From Calorimonas adulescens (GTDB lineage: Bacteria > Bacillota > Thermoanaerobacteria > Thermoanaerobacterales > UBA4877): DNA of 64,000 nt. The notes beneath the pieces were generated by a model. The model had not been told where the DNA came from. It was given only the letters and a program-made list of their open reading frames with translations, and did not search any database. The position numbers and the translations under genes were made by a program. This document shows positions 9,819 through 18,171 of this stretch, one piece after another (within the stretch, counting starts at the first letter, position 1; each line of letters begins with the position of its first letter). The stretch covers positions 1 through 64,000 of the forward strand of contig NZ_VTPS01000014.1 in the NCBI RefSeq assembly GCF_008274215.1. Reading direction: 5' to 3'.

Positions 9819-10373
9819 CTAATCTGGATTGTATCGGTTCATGGCCGTATCAATACCCTCTTTTATTATACACTCTATGGCATCTGCCGCTTTTTTTATG
9901 CTCACCCTCATCACTGCCAATTCTTCTTCAGTAAACCTGCCCAGCACATGGGATACCAAATCCGTCTCTGGAGAACCAATTCCAACTCTTACCCGTTGAA
10001 ATTCCTCACTTTTTATATTATATATTATGGACTTCATTCCATTATGTCCCCCATCACTGCCCTTCCTTCTTATGCGCACCTTGCCCAACGGCAGGTTTAT
10101 ATCATCGTAGACCACAATAAGGTCCTGAGGAGTAAGCTTATAAAAGTTCAATATATCAAGTACACAGTGTCCTGAACTGTTTACATATGTCACAGGCTTT
10201 ACCAGCAAAACCTTTTCACTGCCTATAACGGCTTCGCCGATAAGTCCCTTAAACTTTTCCCTAAAACCAGCATTATATCTATTGACCAGTTCATCTACAA
10301 CCATAAAGCCTGTATTATGCCTTGTCATTGCATACTCTCTGCCGGGGTTTCCTATCCCTACAACGACTCTCAT
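9819..10373 (-). CDS. pth: Peptidyl-tRNA hydrolase
   Basis: Recycles peptidyl-tRNA released from stalled ribosomes by hydrolysing the ester bond. 184 residues. Conserved GNPG, the catalytic histidine in MTRHNTGF, YDDINLPLG and GGHNGMKS are all present. Start chosen at 10373 because GGAGGTGG lies 5-6 nt upstream; an upstream extension of 10 codons has no such support. First gene of the pth-mfd-prsA run. Confidence 0.96.
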   Translation of the reverse strand: MRVVVGIGNPGREYAMTRHNTGFMVVDELVNRYNAGFREKFKGLIGEAVIGSEKVLLVKPVTYVNSSGHCVLDILNFYKLTPQDLIVVYDDINLPLGKVRIRRKGSDGGHNGMKSIIYNIKSEEFQRVRVGIGSPETDLVSHVLGRFTEEELAVMRVSIKKAADAIECIIKEGIDTAMNRYNPD

Positions 10374-10403
10374 CAATCCACCTCCGTATATATAATTATA
10401 CAC

Positions 10404-10745
10404 CAGAAGTCAAGATATTTAATCACAGTTTATCTCTCCATTTTAACAAGATGCAGTCACACATAACCATAACAAAAAAAGTTTTTATTTATCCTGATAT
10501 CAATAGTTGAATTCTCCTTCATGACTTCCTTTACCTGTACGGTAATTCAAAGGGAGGTGTCACCAAACATAATCTGGATAGGTGTCTTTACAGCTTGGGA
10601 GTGGCAGCTCTTATCTATGATAATGGTCAAAGATGGAGACGTAAAAATAACTGATAGCGCAAATAAAGATTTTTGCGTTGTCATCCCTATGTACTATGCA
10701 TACATAATTTTTCAGATAAGTCAAGTTGCTTGATTACAAAAAAAA
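10404..10745. other. Intergenic region with no convincing gene
   Basis: About 340 nt between pth and the small membrane protein terminator. A plus-strand frame at 10521-10733 (70 codons) contains a GGGAGGTG sequence inside it rather than before its start, and its product matches no family I recognise. I see no riboswitch here. It could be a gene remnant. Confidence 0.4.
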
Positions 10746-10768
10746 AGAGAACAGGTTACCTGCCCTCT
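10746..10768 (-). terminator. Rho-independent terminator of the small membrane protein gene
   Basis: 11-bp stem (two G-U pairs) made of AGAGGGCAGGT and ACCTGTTCTCT on the minus strand, followed by nine T residues. Confidence 0.85.
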
Positions 10769-10780
10769 ATTTTTGGCATG

Positions 10781-10918
10781 TTATGCCAGCATACCCGCAC
10801 TGCGGATTATTATAATAACATCTGCCAGCAAATTACTTAAAGGCAACAAATTGAGAAAAAATCCTGCGCCGACAAGAAGTGTTAGGACAATCAAACCCGT
10901 AATACCTTTTTTCCCCAT
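10781..10918 (-). CDS. Small hydrophobic single-span membrane protein (45 aa)
   Basis: A 45-codon gene with a good Shine-Dalgarno sequence (AAGGGAAGGTG, 5 nt before ATG) and a strong terminator immediately downstream, which is why I call it real despite its size. The product starts MGKKG, has a hydrophobic segment at residues 6-37 and ends SAGMLA. It has no recognised family. Monocistronic and convergent with nothing; function unknown. Confidence 0.7.
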   Translation of the reverse strand: MGKKGITGLIVLTLLVGAGFFLNLLPLSNLLADVIIIIRSAGMLA

Positions 10919-11100
10919 ATTATCACCTTCCCTTCTTGAACTCATAATATATCACAAGTGTATATTTGTCAATGCTTTTTTATAAAATTTTGATTAATAA
11001 TAATAATTTGAATGTGACTCAGCCCTATGACTTGAAAACTTGAATCGCGCTCATCTTTTTTTATATTCATATTTATTGTATAATTTATCCAAAGGGGGGA

Positions 11101-12222
11101 TTGACTATAAATAAGAAAATTTTGGGTGAAAGGGTCAAGCGTATCCGTGAAGAGAATGGGCTCACGCAGAAGGATATAAGCGAGGGTCTTTCTTCGGGAT
11201 ACATAAGCAAGCTGGAAAAAGGAGAGGTTAATCCGTCTATAGAAAAGCTTGAGATAATTGCTCAACGTCTCAACATCACTCTGAGTCAGCTTTTTAATTT
11301 TGAGACAGGACCCTCTCATTGTGAAGGCAACAACCTTCTTGACCTATTTGTAAGCACTCTGATAAGTTATATCTCATCAGACTACAACCTGGCTGAAAAG
11401 TATATAGAGAGCCTAATTGAGGAGGCAACATCATATGCACAGTCGTATACCACTGATTTTATCTACCTGTTGGCCGGCGTTATTTTATTTAATCTAAAAA
11501 AGTACGATAAGGCCATTGAAAGGTTGAATCATGTAGTAGGCAGTAATGACAGCATGGTGCAGAAGATAAAGATATTTTATCTCGCCAAGTCATACTGGTA
11601 TGCCGGCAATTTAGGAAAAGCCTCTTTGCTTTTTAAAAAATTAATCAATGACCCCTATTCATTTGAAAATGAGTTTTTTATGATAACTCCAAACGCCTTA
11701 TTTGATTTTGCATCTTCCCTGCTCGCTGTGAAAAATTACTATGCAGCTAAATTTTACGCGCTTAAATATGTAGAAATTTGCAATCAAATTAATTACTCAT
11801 ATAGGAAAATAGATGCCTTTGATCTTATAGGCCTTGCAGACATGTATACGGGAAGCCATCTAGAGGCTATCAATTATTTCCATAAATTCCTGAGAGGATG
11901 TCTCATTTTTGAGGATAGGGGAGGCCTGGCCCTGGTCTACAACCACCTTGCCGAGACCTATTATCTGATGGGCGATATGGATAGGGCATTGAAATATTAC
12001 AGGCGCAGTTATGAGTTCTATAAAAAATTGAACAATAATACCTTTATGGCTTACAACCTGAACAGCATAGCCAGGATATATCTGAAACTCAATCGTCCAA
12101 ACGAGGCATTGGGTTATGCAAAGACTGCACTGGAGGTATTAAACCATCAAGACTGTCAGGAAGAAGAAAAGATAAAGATGCTGATAAGAGAGATAGAAAC
12201 GGCAGACAAGAGAAGTCGCTGA
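11101..12222 (+). CDS. XRE-family helix-turn-helix regulator with TPR domain
   Basis: 373 residues. The N-terminal ~65 residues form a Cro/CI-type HTH (GLTQKDISEGLSSGYISKLEKG). The rest is a series of tetratricopeptide repeats (for example YNHLAETYYLMGDMDRALKYY and YNLNSIARIYLKLNRPNEAL), as in PlcR/Rgg-like and Rap-like regulators that often bind small peptides; no peptide gene is evident beside it. The start is TTG directly after AAAGGGGGGA. A TATAAT at 11079-11084 may be its -10. Targets are unknown; it is upstream of, but separated by a riboswitch promoter from, the folate transporter gene. Confidence 0.85.
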   Translation: MTINKKILGERVKRIREENGLTQKDISEGLSSGYISKLEKGEVNPSIEKLEIIAQRLNITLSQLFNFETGPSHCEGNNLLDLFVSTLISYISSDYNLAEKYIESLIEEATSYAQSYTTDFIYLLAGVILFNLKKYDKAIERLNHVVGSNDSMVQKIKIFYLAKSYWYAGNLGKASLLFKKLINDPYSFENEFFMITPNALFDFASSLLAVKNYYAAKFYALKYVEICNQINYSYRKIDAFDLIGLADMYTGSHLEAINYFHKFLRGCLIFEDRGGLALVYNHLAETYYLMGDMDRALKYYRRSYEFYKKLNNNTFMAYNLNSIARIYLKLNRPNEALGYAKTALEVLNHQDCQEEEKIKMLIREIETADKRSR

Positions 12223-12273
12223 GTCATAATTGTTAATATATAATCAATTATAGAAACTGTAGCTGTATTCTGG

Positions 12274-12279
12274 TATAAT
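12274..12279 (+). promoter_or_regulatory. Extended -10 promoter of the riboswitch-folT unit
   Basis: TATAAT preceded by TGG, with a weak -35 (TAGAAA at 12251-12256), 10 nt before the aptamer. Confidence 0.55.
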
Positions 12280-12288
12280 TAAAAAAGA

Positions 12289-12384
12289 GGCAGAGTAGGC
12301 ATCACGCGTCAAGTGTCAGGAGATGGGATGTTGCTCCTGAACGAAAGGTTTCGCCCTGCGGTGTTGATGCCGCATTCCGCTGCC
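12289..12384 (+). ncRNA. Tetrahydrofolate (THF, folT-type) riboswitch aptamer
   Basis: Recognised by the conserved cores GAGTAGGCATCACGCGTCAAG and GGGATGTTGCTCC followed by GATGCCGCATTCCGCTGCC, with P1 formed by GGCAG and CTGCC. It lies immediately before a folT-like ECF substrate-binding gene, the usual location. Binds reduced folates and turns the transporter off. Confidence 0.93.
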
Positions 12385-12450
12385 ACATTAAGAGACTCCT
12401 TTCTCTTTAGTGTGGCAACGAAAATTGCCTACAGCTAAAGAGAAAGGAGG
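12381..12450 (+). promoter_or_regulatory. Translational expression platform: anti-SD / SD helix with competing hairpin
   Basis: 15 nt at 12396-12410 (CTCCTTTCTCTTTAG) are perfectly complementary to 12435-12449, which contains the AAAGGAG Shine-Dalgarno site. The same strand also sits in a hairpin whose arms are TGCCACA (12381-12387) and TGTGGCA (12411-12417). The TGCC of that hairpin is shared with aptamer P1, so ligand binding should free the anti-SD to close the ribosome site. Confidence 0.8.
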
Positions 12451-12457
12451 TGTCAGA

Positions 12458-12991
12458 ATGAACCGAAGTGCTCTCTCGGCAAAGGGCATTACCTATGCCG
12501 GGTTATTTATAGCCTTGAGCATTGTCCTTACAAGGACCATGAGCTTTATGATAACTGTAGCTGGTATACAGGGAGTGAGGATAGGTTTCGGCGGAATACC
12601 TATAATTCTATCCGGCATTGTCCTGGGGCCTGGCCTTGGTGCCCTTGTAGGAGCCGCATCAGATGTCATAGGGTATATGCTCTTTCCAAACGGGCCATTC
12701 TTTCCCGGTTTCACATTAACAGCAGCTTTATCAGGTGCATTGCCTGCGATATTCCTGGGACTTATCGACAGAAATAAGAGCTATCAATTTACAAAAATCA
12801 TCATTGCCGTAGCAATCTCAGACATAATAACATCGCTCTTTTTGGATACCACCTGGCTTGTCATCATGTATCACAGAGCCATATCGGTGCTCCTCCCTGC
12901 AAGGATAACAGCCAGGATGATCATGATACCGGTAAATTCCTATCTTATATACTCGCTGGTAAGATATATACCAGGTCTTAAAACAAGATAG
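12458..12991 (+). CDS. folT: Folate ECF transporter S component (FolT family)
   Basis: 177-residue integral membrane substrate-binding subunit of an energy-coupling-factor transporter, working with shared EcfA/A'/T subunits encoded elsewhere. Five to six hydrophobic segments; family-like GVRIGFGGIPIILSGIVLGP and GALVGAASDVIGYML. The start is the ATG with AAAGGAGGTG 5 nt upstream. The folate assignment rests mainly on the THF riboswitch in its leader. Followed by a strong bidirectional terminator. Confidence 0.92.
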   Translation: MNRSALSAKGITYAGLFIALSIVLTRTMSFMITVAGIQGVRIGFGGIPIILSGIVLGPGLGALVGAASDVIGYMLFPNGPFFPGFTLTAALSGALPAIFLGLIDRNKSYQFTKIIIAVAISDIITSLFLDTTWLVIMYHRAISVLLPARITARMIMIPVNSYLIYSLVRYIPGLKTR

Positions 12992-13080
12992 GCAAAATTA
13001 TATAAGGGCAAGTAGCCTCCCCTTTTTCATGACTTTTATCCGATGTTTAGCAGATTATAAATCATATCCAAACGCAAAGC

Positions 13081-13115
13081 AACCCCACTTTTTATGTGTA
13101 TAAAAAGTGGGGTTT
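13081..13115. terminator. Bidirectional terminator between folT and htrA
   Basis: Arms AACCCCACTTTTTAT and ATAAAAAGTGGGGTT with a 4-5 nt loop; the two genes converge here. Confidence 0.85.
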
Positions 13116-13156
13116 GTCATCGATCTGAGCACTGCCTTAAAGAGATGCTTCTAAAA

Positions 13157-14329
13157 TTAACTTCCTATTGAGGATGCCAGTTTAACCTTCATGTTCATGC
13201 TTTTACCATTTCTTACCACGGTTACTGTTATGGTATCGCCAACCTTATGCTGGTATATAATTTGCTGAAGTTCATCCAGGGTCGTCACATTCTTACCATC
13301 TACAGCCGTTATCACATCACCCGGCATTATACCAGCAGTCTCAGCAGGCCCACCGGGCTGTACCTGCGCTACATATAGCCCCACAGGCAGGTTGTATATT
13401 TTGGCATCGTCAGAGCTTATCTCCTGCACTGCCACACCCATTAATGGCCTCTCTACGTATCCATTTTTGATAAGCTGGTTTATTATTGGTTTAGCGTCGT
13501 TTATGGGTATTGCAAACCCCATACCCTCTACCGGATTGCCTGAGGGCGTACCAAATCCAAAGATATCAAAAGGATTACTGCTCCCACCAGTCGATACCAG
13601 TTTTACACTTGTTATACCTATAACCTCACCCTTGCTGTTTACTAAAGGGCCGCCGCTGTTACCTGGGTTTATAGCAGCATCTGTCTGTATAAGCTTGAGC
13701 TTGGTATCGCCCACATTCAAAACCCTGTTTATGCCGCTTATTATCCCTGCCGTCACTGTACCTGCATACTGTTCACCCAGAGGATTACCTATGGCTATGG
13801 CCAATTGACCTACTTTAATTTTATCTGAATCACCAAATGTAGCTACAGGAAGGTTTGTCTCATCTATTTTCAAAACCGCAAGATCCGTCTTGGAGTCAGT
13901 ACCTATCAACTTCGCCACAACCTTCTTGCCATTGGTAAGGCCCACCTCAATCCTCTTAGCCCCTTCTACAACATGGTTGTTTGTGACTATATAGCCATTC
14001 TTATCAAATATGACACCAGTGCCACTTCCTTGTTCTACATATTTTATTTGAAAATTGCTGTTCACCAATGCCATATTGCTTACACTGACCACGGCCGGAC
14101 TTACCTTCTCAGCCACACTGGATATAAGGTCAGAAACAGAGTCTTCCGGTATAGTGACATCGGTGGCAGCCACAGCAGAGTCATAATTCCTGGGCACTGC
14201 ATAGGTAACTATAAGGCCGCCCAGCATTGCGGACACTATGGCAACTACTATGATGACTGTCCAGGGAAACCTGTCTTTTCTCTTCACCTCATTATCTACA
14301 ACCTTGAATATATCATCATTATTGTCCAT
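13157..14329 (-). CDS. htrA: HtrA/DegP-like serine protease, membrane anchored
   Basis: Extracytoplasmic quality-control protease. The 390-residue protein has a short cytoplasmic tail, one membrane anchor (about residues 23-45), a trypsin-like S1C domain with the catalytic triad in NNHVVEG, TDLAVLKI and NPGNSGGPL, and a C-terminal PDZ domain (VGLYVAQVQPGGPAETAGI). Start chosen at 14329 for GGAGGTGATATT before ATG. Upstream lie PhoP-type repeats, and a PhoP/PhoR-like pair is encoded 1.6 kb away, so control by that system is plausible. Confidence 0.95.
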   Translation of the reverse strand: MDNNDDIFKVVDNEVKRKDRFPWTVIIVVAIVSAMLGGLIVTYAVPRNYDSAVAATDVTIPEDSVSDLISSVAEKVSPAVVSVSNMALVNSNFQIKYVEQGSGTGVIFDKNGYIVTNNHVVEGAKRIEVGLTNGKKVVAKLIGTDSKTDLAVLKIDETNLPVATFGDSDKIKVGQLAIAIGNPLGEQYAGTVTAGIISGINRVLNVGDTKLKLIQTDAAINPGNSGGPLVNSKGEVIGITSVKLVSTGGSSNPFDIFGFGTPSGNPVEGMGFAIPINDAKPIINQLIKNGYVERPLMGVAVQEISSDDAKIYNLPVGLYVAQVQPGGPAETAGIMPGDVITAVDGKNVTTLDELQQIIYQHKVGDTITVTVVRNGKSMNMKVKLASSIGS

Positions 14330-14437
14330 AATATCACCTCCAGAGTTTTTAAAAGGAGGGGGGCAAAGCCCCCAGGGGGATAGCATAGTGTTGACCTACG
14401 CTTCAATTATTATTGTAACAGTTAATTTTTAAGAAGT
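14330..14437 (-). promoter_or_regulatory. htrA leader and candidate promoter
   Basis: On the minus strand a -10-like TACAAT lies at 14417-14412, exactly 20 nt downstream of the nearest TTAACA repeat. The 5' leader contains a short GGGGGCTTTGCCCCC hairpin (14358-14373) just before the Shine-Dalgarno sequence. Confidence 0.5.
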
Positions 14438-14465
14438 TGTTAACAAAGTGTTAAATAAATGTAAC
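14438..14465 (-). promoter_or_regulatory. PhoP/WalR-type tandem repeat operator upstream of htrA
   Basis: On the plus strand TGTTAA-N5-TGTTAA-N5-TGTAAC (11-bp period), the classic layout for OmpR-family regulators such as PhoP and WalR. A further TGTAAC lies at 14414-14419. The same spacing relative to the -10 is seen upstream of the secreted TPR gene at 30322. Confidence 0.6.
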
Positions 14466-14607
14466 AAAAAGGAGGTGGCAAACCCTACCCCATTGATAAA
14501 ACTGTTTTATCGTCAAGATTGAACTGCTTTAAGAGGTACCCATACATGATTGGCATATGTGACTTTATCAATTTGTTTCATTAAACAAGTAGAATGCAAA
14601 ATGGTTT

Positions 14608-14635
14608 TTGTTTACAAAGTTAACTGTGATATAAT
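14608..14635 (+). promoter_or_regulatory. Sigma-A type promoter of the aldo/keto reductase gene
   Basis: TTGTTT and TATAAT separated by 16 nt, 34 nt before the ATG at 14670. Confidence 0.55.
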
Positions 14636-14669
14636 AAATTAAAACACTTAATAAAGGAGAGAGGTTGTT

Positions 14670-15803
14670 ATGCAATACAGACAGCTTGGCAAACTAAATG
14701 TAGCACTATCTGCTTTGGGATTTGGTTTAATGAGGCTTCCTGTAATTGATAATGATAACAGCAAAATAGATGAGGCTGAAGCGATAAGGATGATAAGGTA
14801 TGCCATTGATAATGGTGTGAATTATATTGATACAGCATGGCCGTATCATGGAGGCAACAGTGAAATAGTGGCAGGTAAAGCTTTAAAAGATGGCTATAGA
14901 GAAAAGACTTTTCTTGCGACAAAACTTCCTACCTGGTTAATAAATGCGGAAGAAGACTTGGACAAATATTTAAATGAGCAGCTTAAAAAGCTTCAGACAG
15001 ACCATATTGATTTTTATCTCTTACATTCTTTAGATAAAAGCAGATGGGAGAACATGAAAAGAGTTGATGCCTTAAGCTGGGCAGAGAAGAAAAAGCAAGA
15101 GGGAAAAATAAGATACATAGGATTTTCTTTTCACGATAAGTATCTCGTATTCAAAGAAATTATAGACTATTATGACAAATGGGATTTCTGTCAAATACAA
15201 TATAACTATATGGACATAGATATACAGGCAGGAGAAAAGGGACTAAGATATGCTGCCTCAAAAGGTTTAGGGGTTGTCATAATGGAGCCTATAAGGGGAG
15301 GTAGACTTGCTAATCCTCCAAAAGCTGTGATGGATATATGGAATTCCGCAAAAGTAAAACGCACTCCTGCAGAATGGGCGCTTCAATGGCTGTGGAATCA
15401 GCCAGAAGTTTCTGTTGTATTAAGTGGTATGAGCACCTTTGAACAGCTAAAAGAAAATATAGAAAATGCAAAAAGGTCAGGAGTAAATACCCTTACAGAA
15501 GAGGAACTTGAGATTGTAAATAGAGTTAGAGACAAATACAAAGAGCTTTCCCCAATTGCTTGCACAGGGTGTAACTACTGTATGCCCTGTCCAAATGGAG
15601 TAAATATACCGAGAAACTTTGAACTTTACAATGAGGCTCATATGCATAACACTTATGAAGCCAACCGCAAGAATTATGAAAACTTAAATGATGCAAAAGC
15701 AAGTTTCTGTATTGAATGTGGTACCTGTGAGAGCGCATGTCCACAGCATCTTACAATAATTGATTATCTTAAAGAAGTTGCAGATTATTTTGAGATGGCA
15801 TAA
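14670..15803 (+). CDS. Aldo/keto reductase with C-terminal 4Fe-4S ferredoxin domain
   Basis: 377-residue cytoplasmic oxidoreductase. The N-terminal ~280 residues form an AKR TIM barrel (QYRQLGKLNVALSALGFG, YIDTAWPYHGG, DFYLLHSL). The C-terminus carries two cysteine clusters (CTGCNYCMPCPNG and CIECGTCESACPQHL), typical of the clostridial Fe-S AKR subfamily whose substrates are mostly unknown. AAAGGAGAGAGG precedes the ATG. Monocistronic, convergent with the phoR-like gene. Confidence 0.93.
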   Translation: MQYRQLGKLNVALSALGFGLMRLPVIDNDNSKIDEAEAIRMIRYAIDNGVNYIDTAWPYHGGNSEIVAGKALKDGYREKTFLATKLPTWLINAEEDLDKYLNEQLKKLQTDHIDFYLLHSLDKSRWENMKRVDALSWAEKKKQEGKIRYIGFSFHDKYLVFKEIIDYYDKWDFCQIQYNYMDIDIQAGEKGLRYAASKGLGVVIMEPIRGGRLANPPKAVMDIWNSAKVKRTPAEWALQWLWNQPEVSVVLSGMSTFEQLKENIENAKRSGVNTLTEEELEIVNRVRDKYKELSPIACTGCNYCMPCPNGVNIPRNFELYNEAHMHNTYEANRKNYENLNDAKASFCIECGTCESACPQHLTIIDYLKEVADYFEMA

Positions 15804-15809
15804 TGAAAA

Positions 15810-15845
15810 AATGAGAAGGAGTTTTACATTTTGCTCCTTCTCATT
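15810..15845 (-). terminator. Terminator of the two-component operon
   Basis: 12-bp stem AATGAGAAGGAG / CTCCTTCTCATT, with a six-T run on the minus-strand side. It lies about 70 nt after the histidine kinase stop and just past the aldo/keto reductase stop, so it may also slow readthrough from that gene. Confidence 0.75.
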
Positions 15846-15916
15846 TCAGATTGTAACGTCAAGTTAAACTTTAAAACATATCTAAGGGGTTGTATCCTGA
15901 TGTCTTAAAGTAGCAA

Positions 15917-17323
15917 TTATGCTGCTTTAAGTGTAAAGACAAATTCTGTACCTTCACCCACCTTGCTCCTCACTTCTATAGTCTCGCCGTGCTGGTCTAT
16001 TATAGACTTAACTATGGACAGGCCCAGTCCACTTGATGTGTCAGTACGGGCCTTGTCCCCCTTATAAAACCTTTCAAATATATAGGGAAGGTCTTCTTCC
16101 TTTATGCCAACCCCATTATCCTTAACCGATACATAGGCCTTGCCGTCTCTCTTAAATGTCTTTATCCATACAGTGCCGCCTTCCTTAGAATATTTTATGG
16201 CATTATCCATAAGGTTATATACAACCTGCTCAATCCTGTTCCTATCTGCACATACCTTTAGGCTATCATTTTCAAATTCAGGAACAAAATCTACATTCTT
16301 TTCATTGAGCCTATACTCTAATTTAATCACTGTAATTCTCACAACCTCATTTATATCAAACTCCGATAGATTTAAAGGTATCTGCCCTGACTGTATCTGG
16401 GTAAGGTCAAGGAGGTCATTTATCAATGTCGTCAGCCTCTTAGACTCCTGAAGCACAATATTTAAATACTTTTCCCTGTCTTTTTCCTCTATAGTGCCAT
16501 CGAGTATACCTGTTATATAACCCCTTATTGATGTCAGTGGAGACCGCAGTTCATGAGAGACGTTTGCCACAAAGCTCCTCCTCATCTCCTCCAGGTTCCT
16601 CAAATCTCTGGCCATAAGGTTAAACGCATGTGCCAGCTCCCCTATTTCATCATCCCTATTTTCATTAAGCTCCACATCAAAGTCACCTGAGGATATTCTC
16701 GATACAGCCTTGCTCATCTCCACTAACGGTACTGACATCCTGCTTGAGGCATAATATATTGGTAAACCAGCAATAAATACAGAAATGATTGCAGAAATTA
16801 TAGCCAAGTGAAAAGCACCCATCATAGTACGATTTATCTCATATATTGGGGCATGCATAAATATGGCCCCCGTTATCTTTTCCTCCGTAGTTATAGGTAT
16901 GCCCACTGTAAGCATAGGAGTTGGAAACCTGCCGCCAAAATACCCCTTTTTAACAACGGTCTGACCCTTCAGCACATTTTTTATTTCATCCTCTGTAAGC
17001 CTTATGCCTCCAAACCTTTCTCCAATAGGCCCCGTTTCTGTGAAGATTACCCCTCTGGAGTCAACAACCCATATCCTGGCATTTGTTGAACGGTCTATGG
17101 TTTGAAGCTCATAGGTAAGGGTTTCACTGTCTATTATATGCTTGCTGTAATCATTTAAAATTATGTTTATTTCCCTTGCCCTGTCCAGGAGCATGGTCTC
17201 AGTCTGATTATAGAAATAATTCTGTAAAAGTTGATAAAACATGGCTGCCAATATGGTTATAGTAAGGAGGAGTATAACCATATAGGTACTTAGTAACTGA
17301 TAAAACAGCCTGCCTCTCCTCAT
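15917..17323 (-). CDS. Sensor histidine kinase (PhoR/WalK-like)
   Basis: 468-residue membrane kinase: N-terminal membrane span, extracytoplasmic domain (about 35-165), second span, HAMP (about 190-240), HisKA with the phosphoacceptor in VANVSHELRSPLTSI, and an HATPase domain with N and G boxes (NLMDNAIKYS, DNGVGI, GLGLSIV). Its ATG overlaps the response regulator stop by 4 nt (ATGA). The sensed signal cannot be told. No phosphate transporter genes adjoin, so a cell-envelope role like that of WalK or CssS is as likely as phosphate sensing. Confidence 0.92.
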   Translation of the reverse strand: MRRGRLFYQLLSTYMVILLLTITILAAMFYQLLQNYFYNQTETMLLDRAREINIILNDYSKHIIDSETLTYELQTIDRSTNARIWVVDSRGVIFTETGPIGERFGGIRLTEDEIKNVLKGQTVVKKGYFGGRFPTPMLTVGIPITTEEKITGAIFMHAPIYEINRTMMGAFHLAIISAIISVFIAGLPIYYASSRMSVPLVEMSKAVSRISSGDFDVELNENRDDEIGELAHAFNLMARDLRNLEEMRRSFVANVSHELRSPLTSIRGYITGILDGTIEEKDREKYLNIVLQESKRLTTLINDLLDLTQIQSGQIPLNLSEFDINEVVRITVIKLEYRLNEKNVDFVPEFENDSLKVCADRNRIEQVVYNLMDNAIKYSKEGGTVWIKTFKRDGKAYVSVKDNGVGIKEEDLPYIFERFYKGDKARTDTSSGLGLSIVKSIIDQHGETIEVRSKVGEGTEFVFTLKAA

Positions 17324-17991
17324 GGCTTCACCTCAAACTTGTACCCCACACCCCATACAGTCTTCAGGGCATATACTTTCGTATCCGGTATCTTTTCTCT
17401 AAGCCTTTTCACATGAACATCCACCGTTCTGGAATCCCCATAAAACCCATAGCCCCAAACAGTATCCAGAAGCTGCTCTCTTGTAAATACCTGATTGGGG
17501 TGTGTCGCAAGGAAATATAACAGTTCCAGTTCTTTTGGAGCAACCTTAACCTCTTCACCATCCACCAACAATCTGTACTGGGTTTTGTTCACCATAATAC
17601 CAGGGTATGACACCACCTCTTCACTGTCCTTGGGCTCATATCTCCTGAGGACCGCCTTCACCCTGGCCACCAGTTCCTTGGGTTCAAAAGGCTTCACTAT
17701 GTAGTCATCAGCACCACTCTCAAGACCTGTAATCTTATCAAACGTCTCTCCTTTAGCGGTCAGCATGATTATGGGGACATCGGATATACTCCTCACCTCC
17801 CTGCAGAAGGACATGCCGTCAAGACCTGGCAGCATCAGGTCCAGTACGATTAAGTCAGGTGCGGCAGCTTTAAAATCCCTTAATGCCTCAGCGCCATCCA
17901 CCTCCTTAATTATCTCGAATCCCTCCTTCTCCAGGTATATGGAGACCAATTCCAATATATTCTTATCGTCGTCTACCACCATAATCCTCAT
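17320..17991 (-). CDS. OmpR/PhoB-family response regulator
   Basis: 223-residue DNA-binding regulator. Receiver domain with MVVDDDKN, phospho-acceptor Asp in DLIVLDLMLPGLDG, and IIMLTAKGE; C-terminal winged helix with SDSRTVDVHVKRLREK-like recognition region (residues about 190-210). Start placed at 17991 with AGGGGG upstream, not at an in-frame TTG seven codons earlier. Partner of the overlapping kinase. Candidate regulator of htrA and the secreted TPR gene through TTAACA repeats. Confidence 0.93.
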   Translation of the reverse strand: MRIMVVDDDKNILELVSIYLEKEGFEIIKEVDGAEALRDFKAAAPDLIVLDLMLPGLDGMSFCREVRSISDVPIIMLTAKGETFDKITGLESGADDYIVKPFEPKELVARVKAVLRRYEPKDSEEVVSYPGIMVNKTQYRLLVDGEEVKVAPKELELLYFLATHPNQVFTREQLLDTVWGYGFYGDSRTVDVHVKRLREKIPDTKVYALKTVWGVGYKFEVKP

Positions 17992-18143
17992 AATATTTCC
18001 CCCTGCTATCAATCTTTTCCCTGATTTAAATATTATAATTATACCACCGTTCTATGCAAAATTGTATTCCTTGTGATAATCCTATAAAGTACGTCAGGAA
18101 TATCCTTGCCATATATATTTTGATAAAGAAATGTCTATTCAAA

Positions 18144-18164
18144 AAGGCGGCATTTTGCCGCCTT
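18144..18164 (-). terminator. Terminator of the spoVG-glmU-prs run
   Basis: AAGGCGGC / GCCGCCTT hairpin with T-rich tail on the minus strand, 8 nt after the prs stop. Confidence 0.85.
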
Positions 18165-18171
18165 ATATACT

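Noticed and set aside
10521-10733. 70-codon plus-strand frame between pth and the small membrane protein gene
   Set aside because: No proper ribosome site before its start, no family resemblance, odd composition. Left as an intergenic note.
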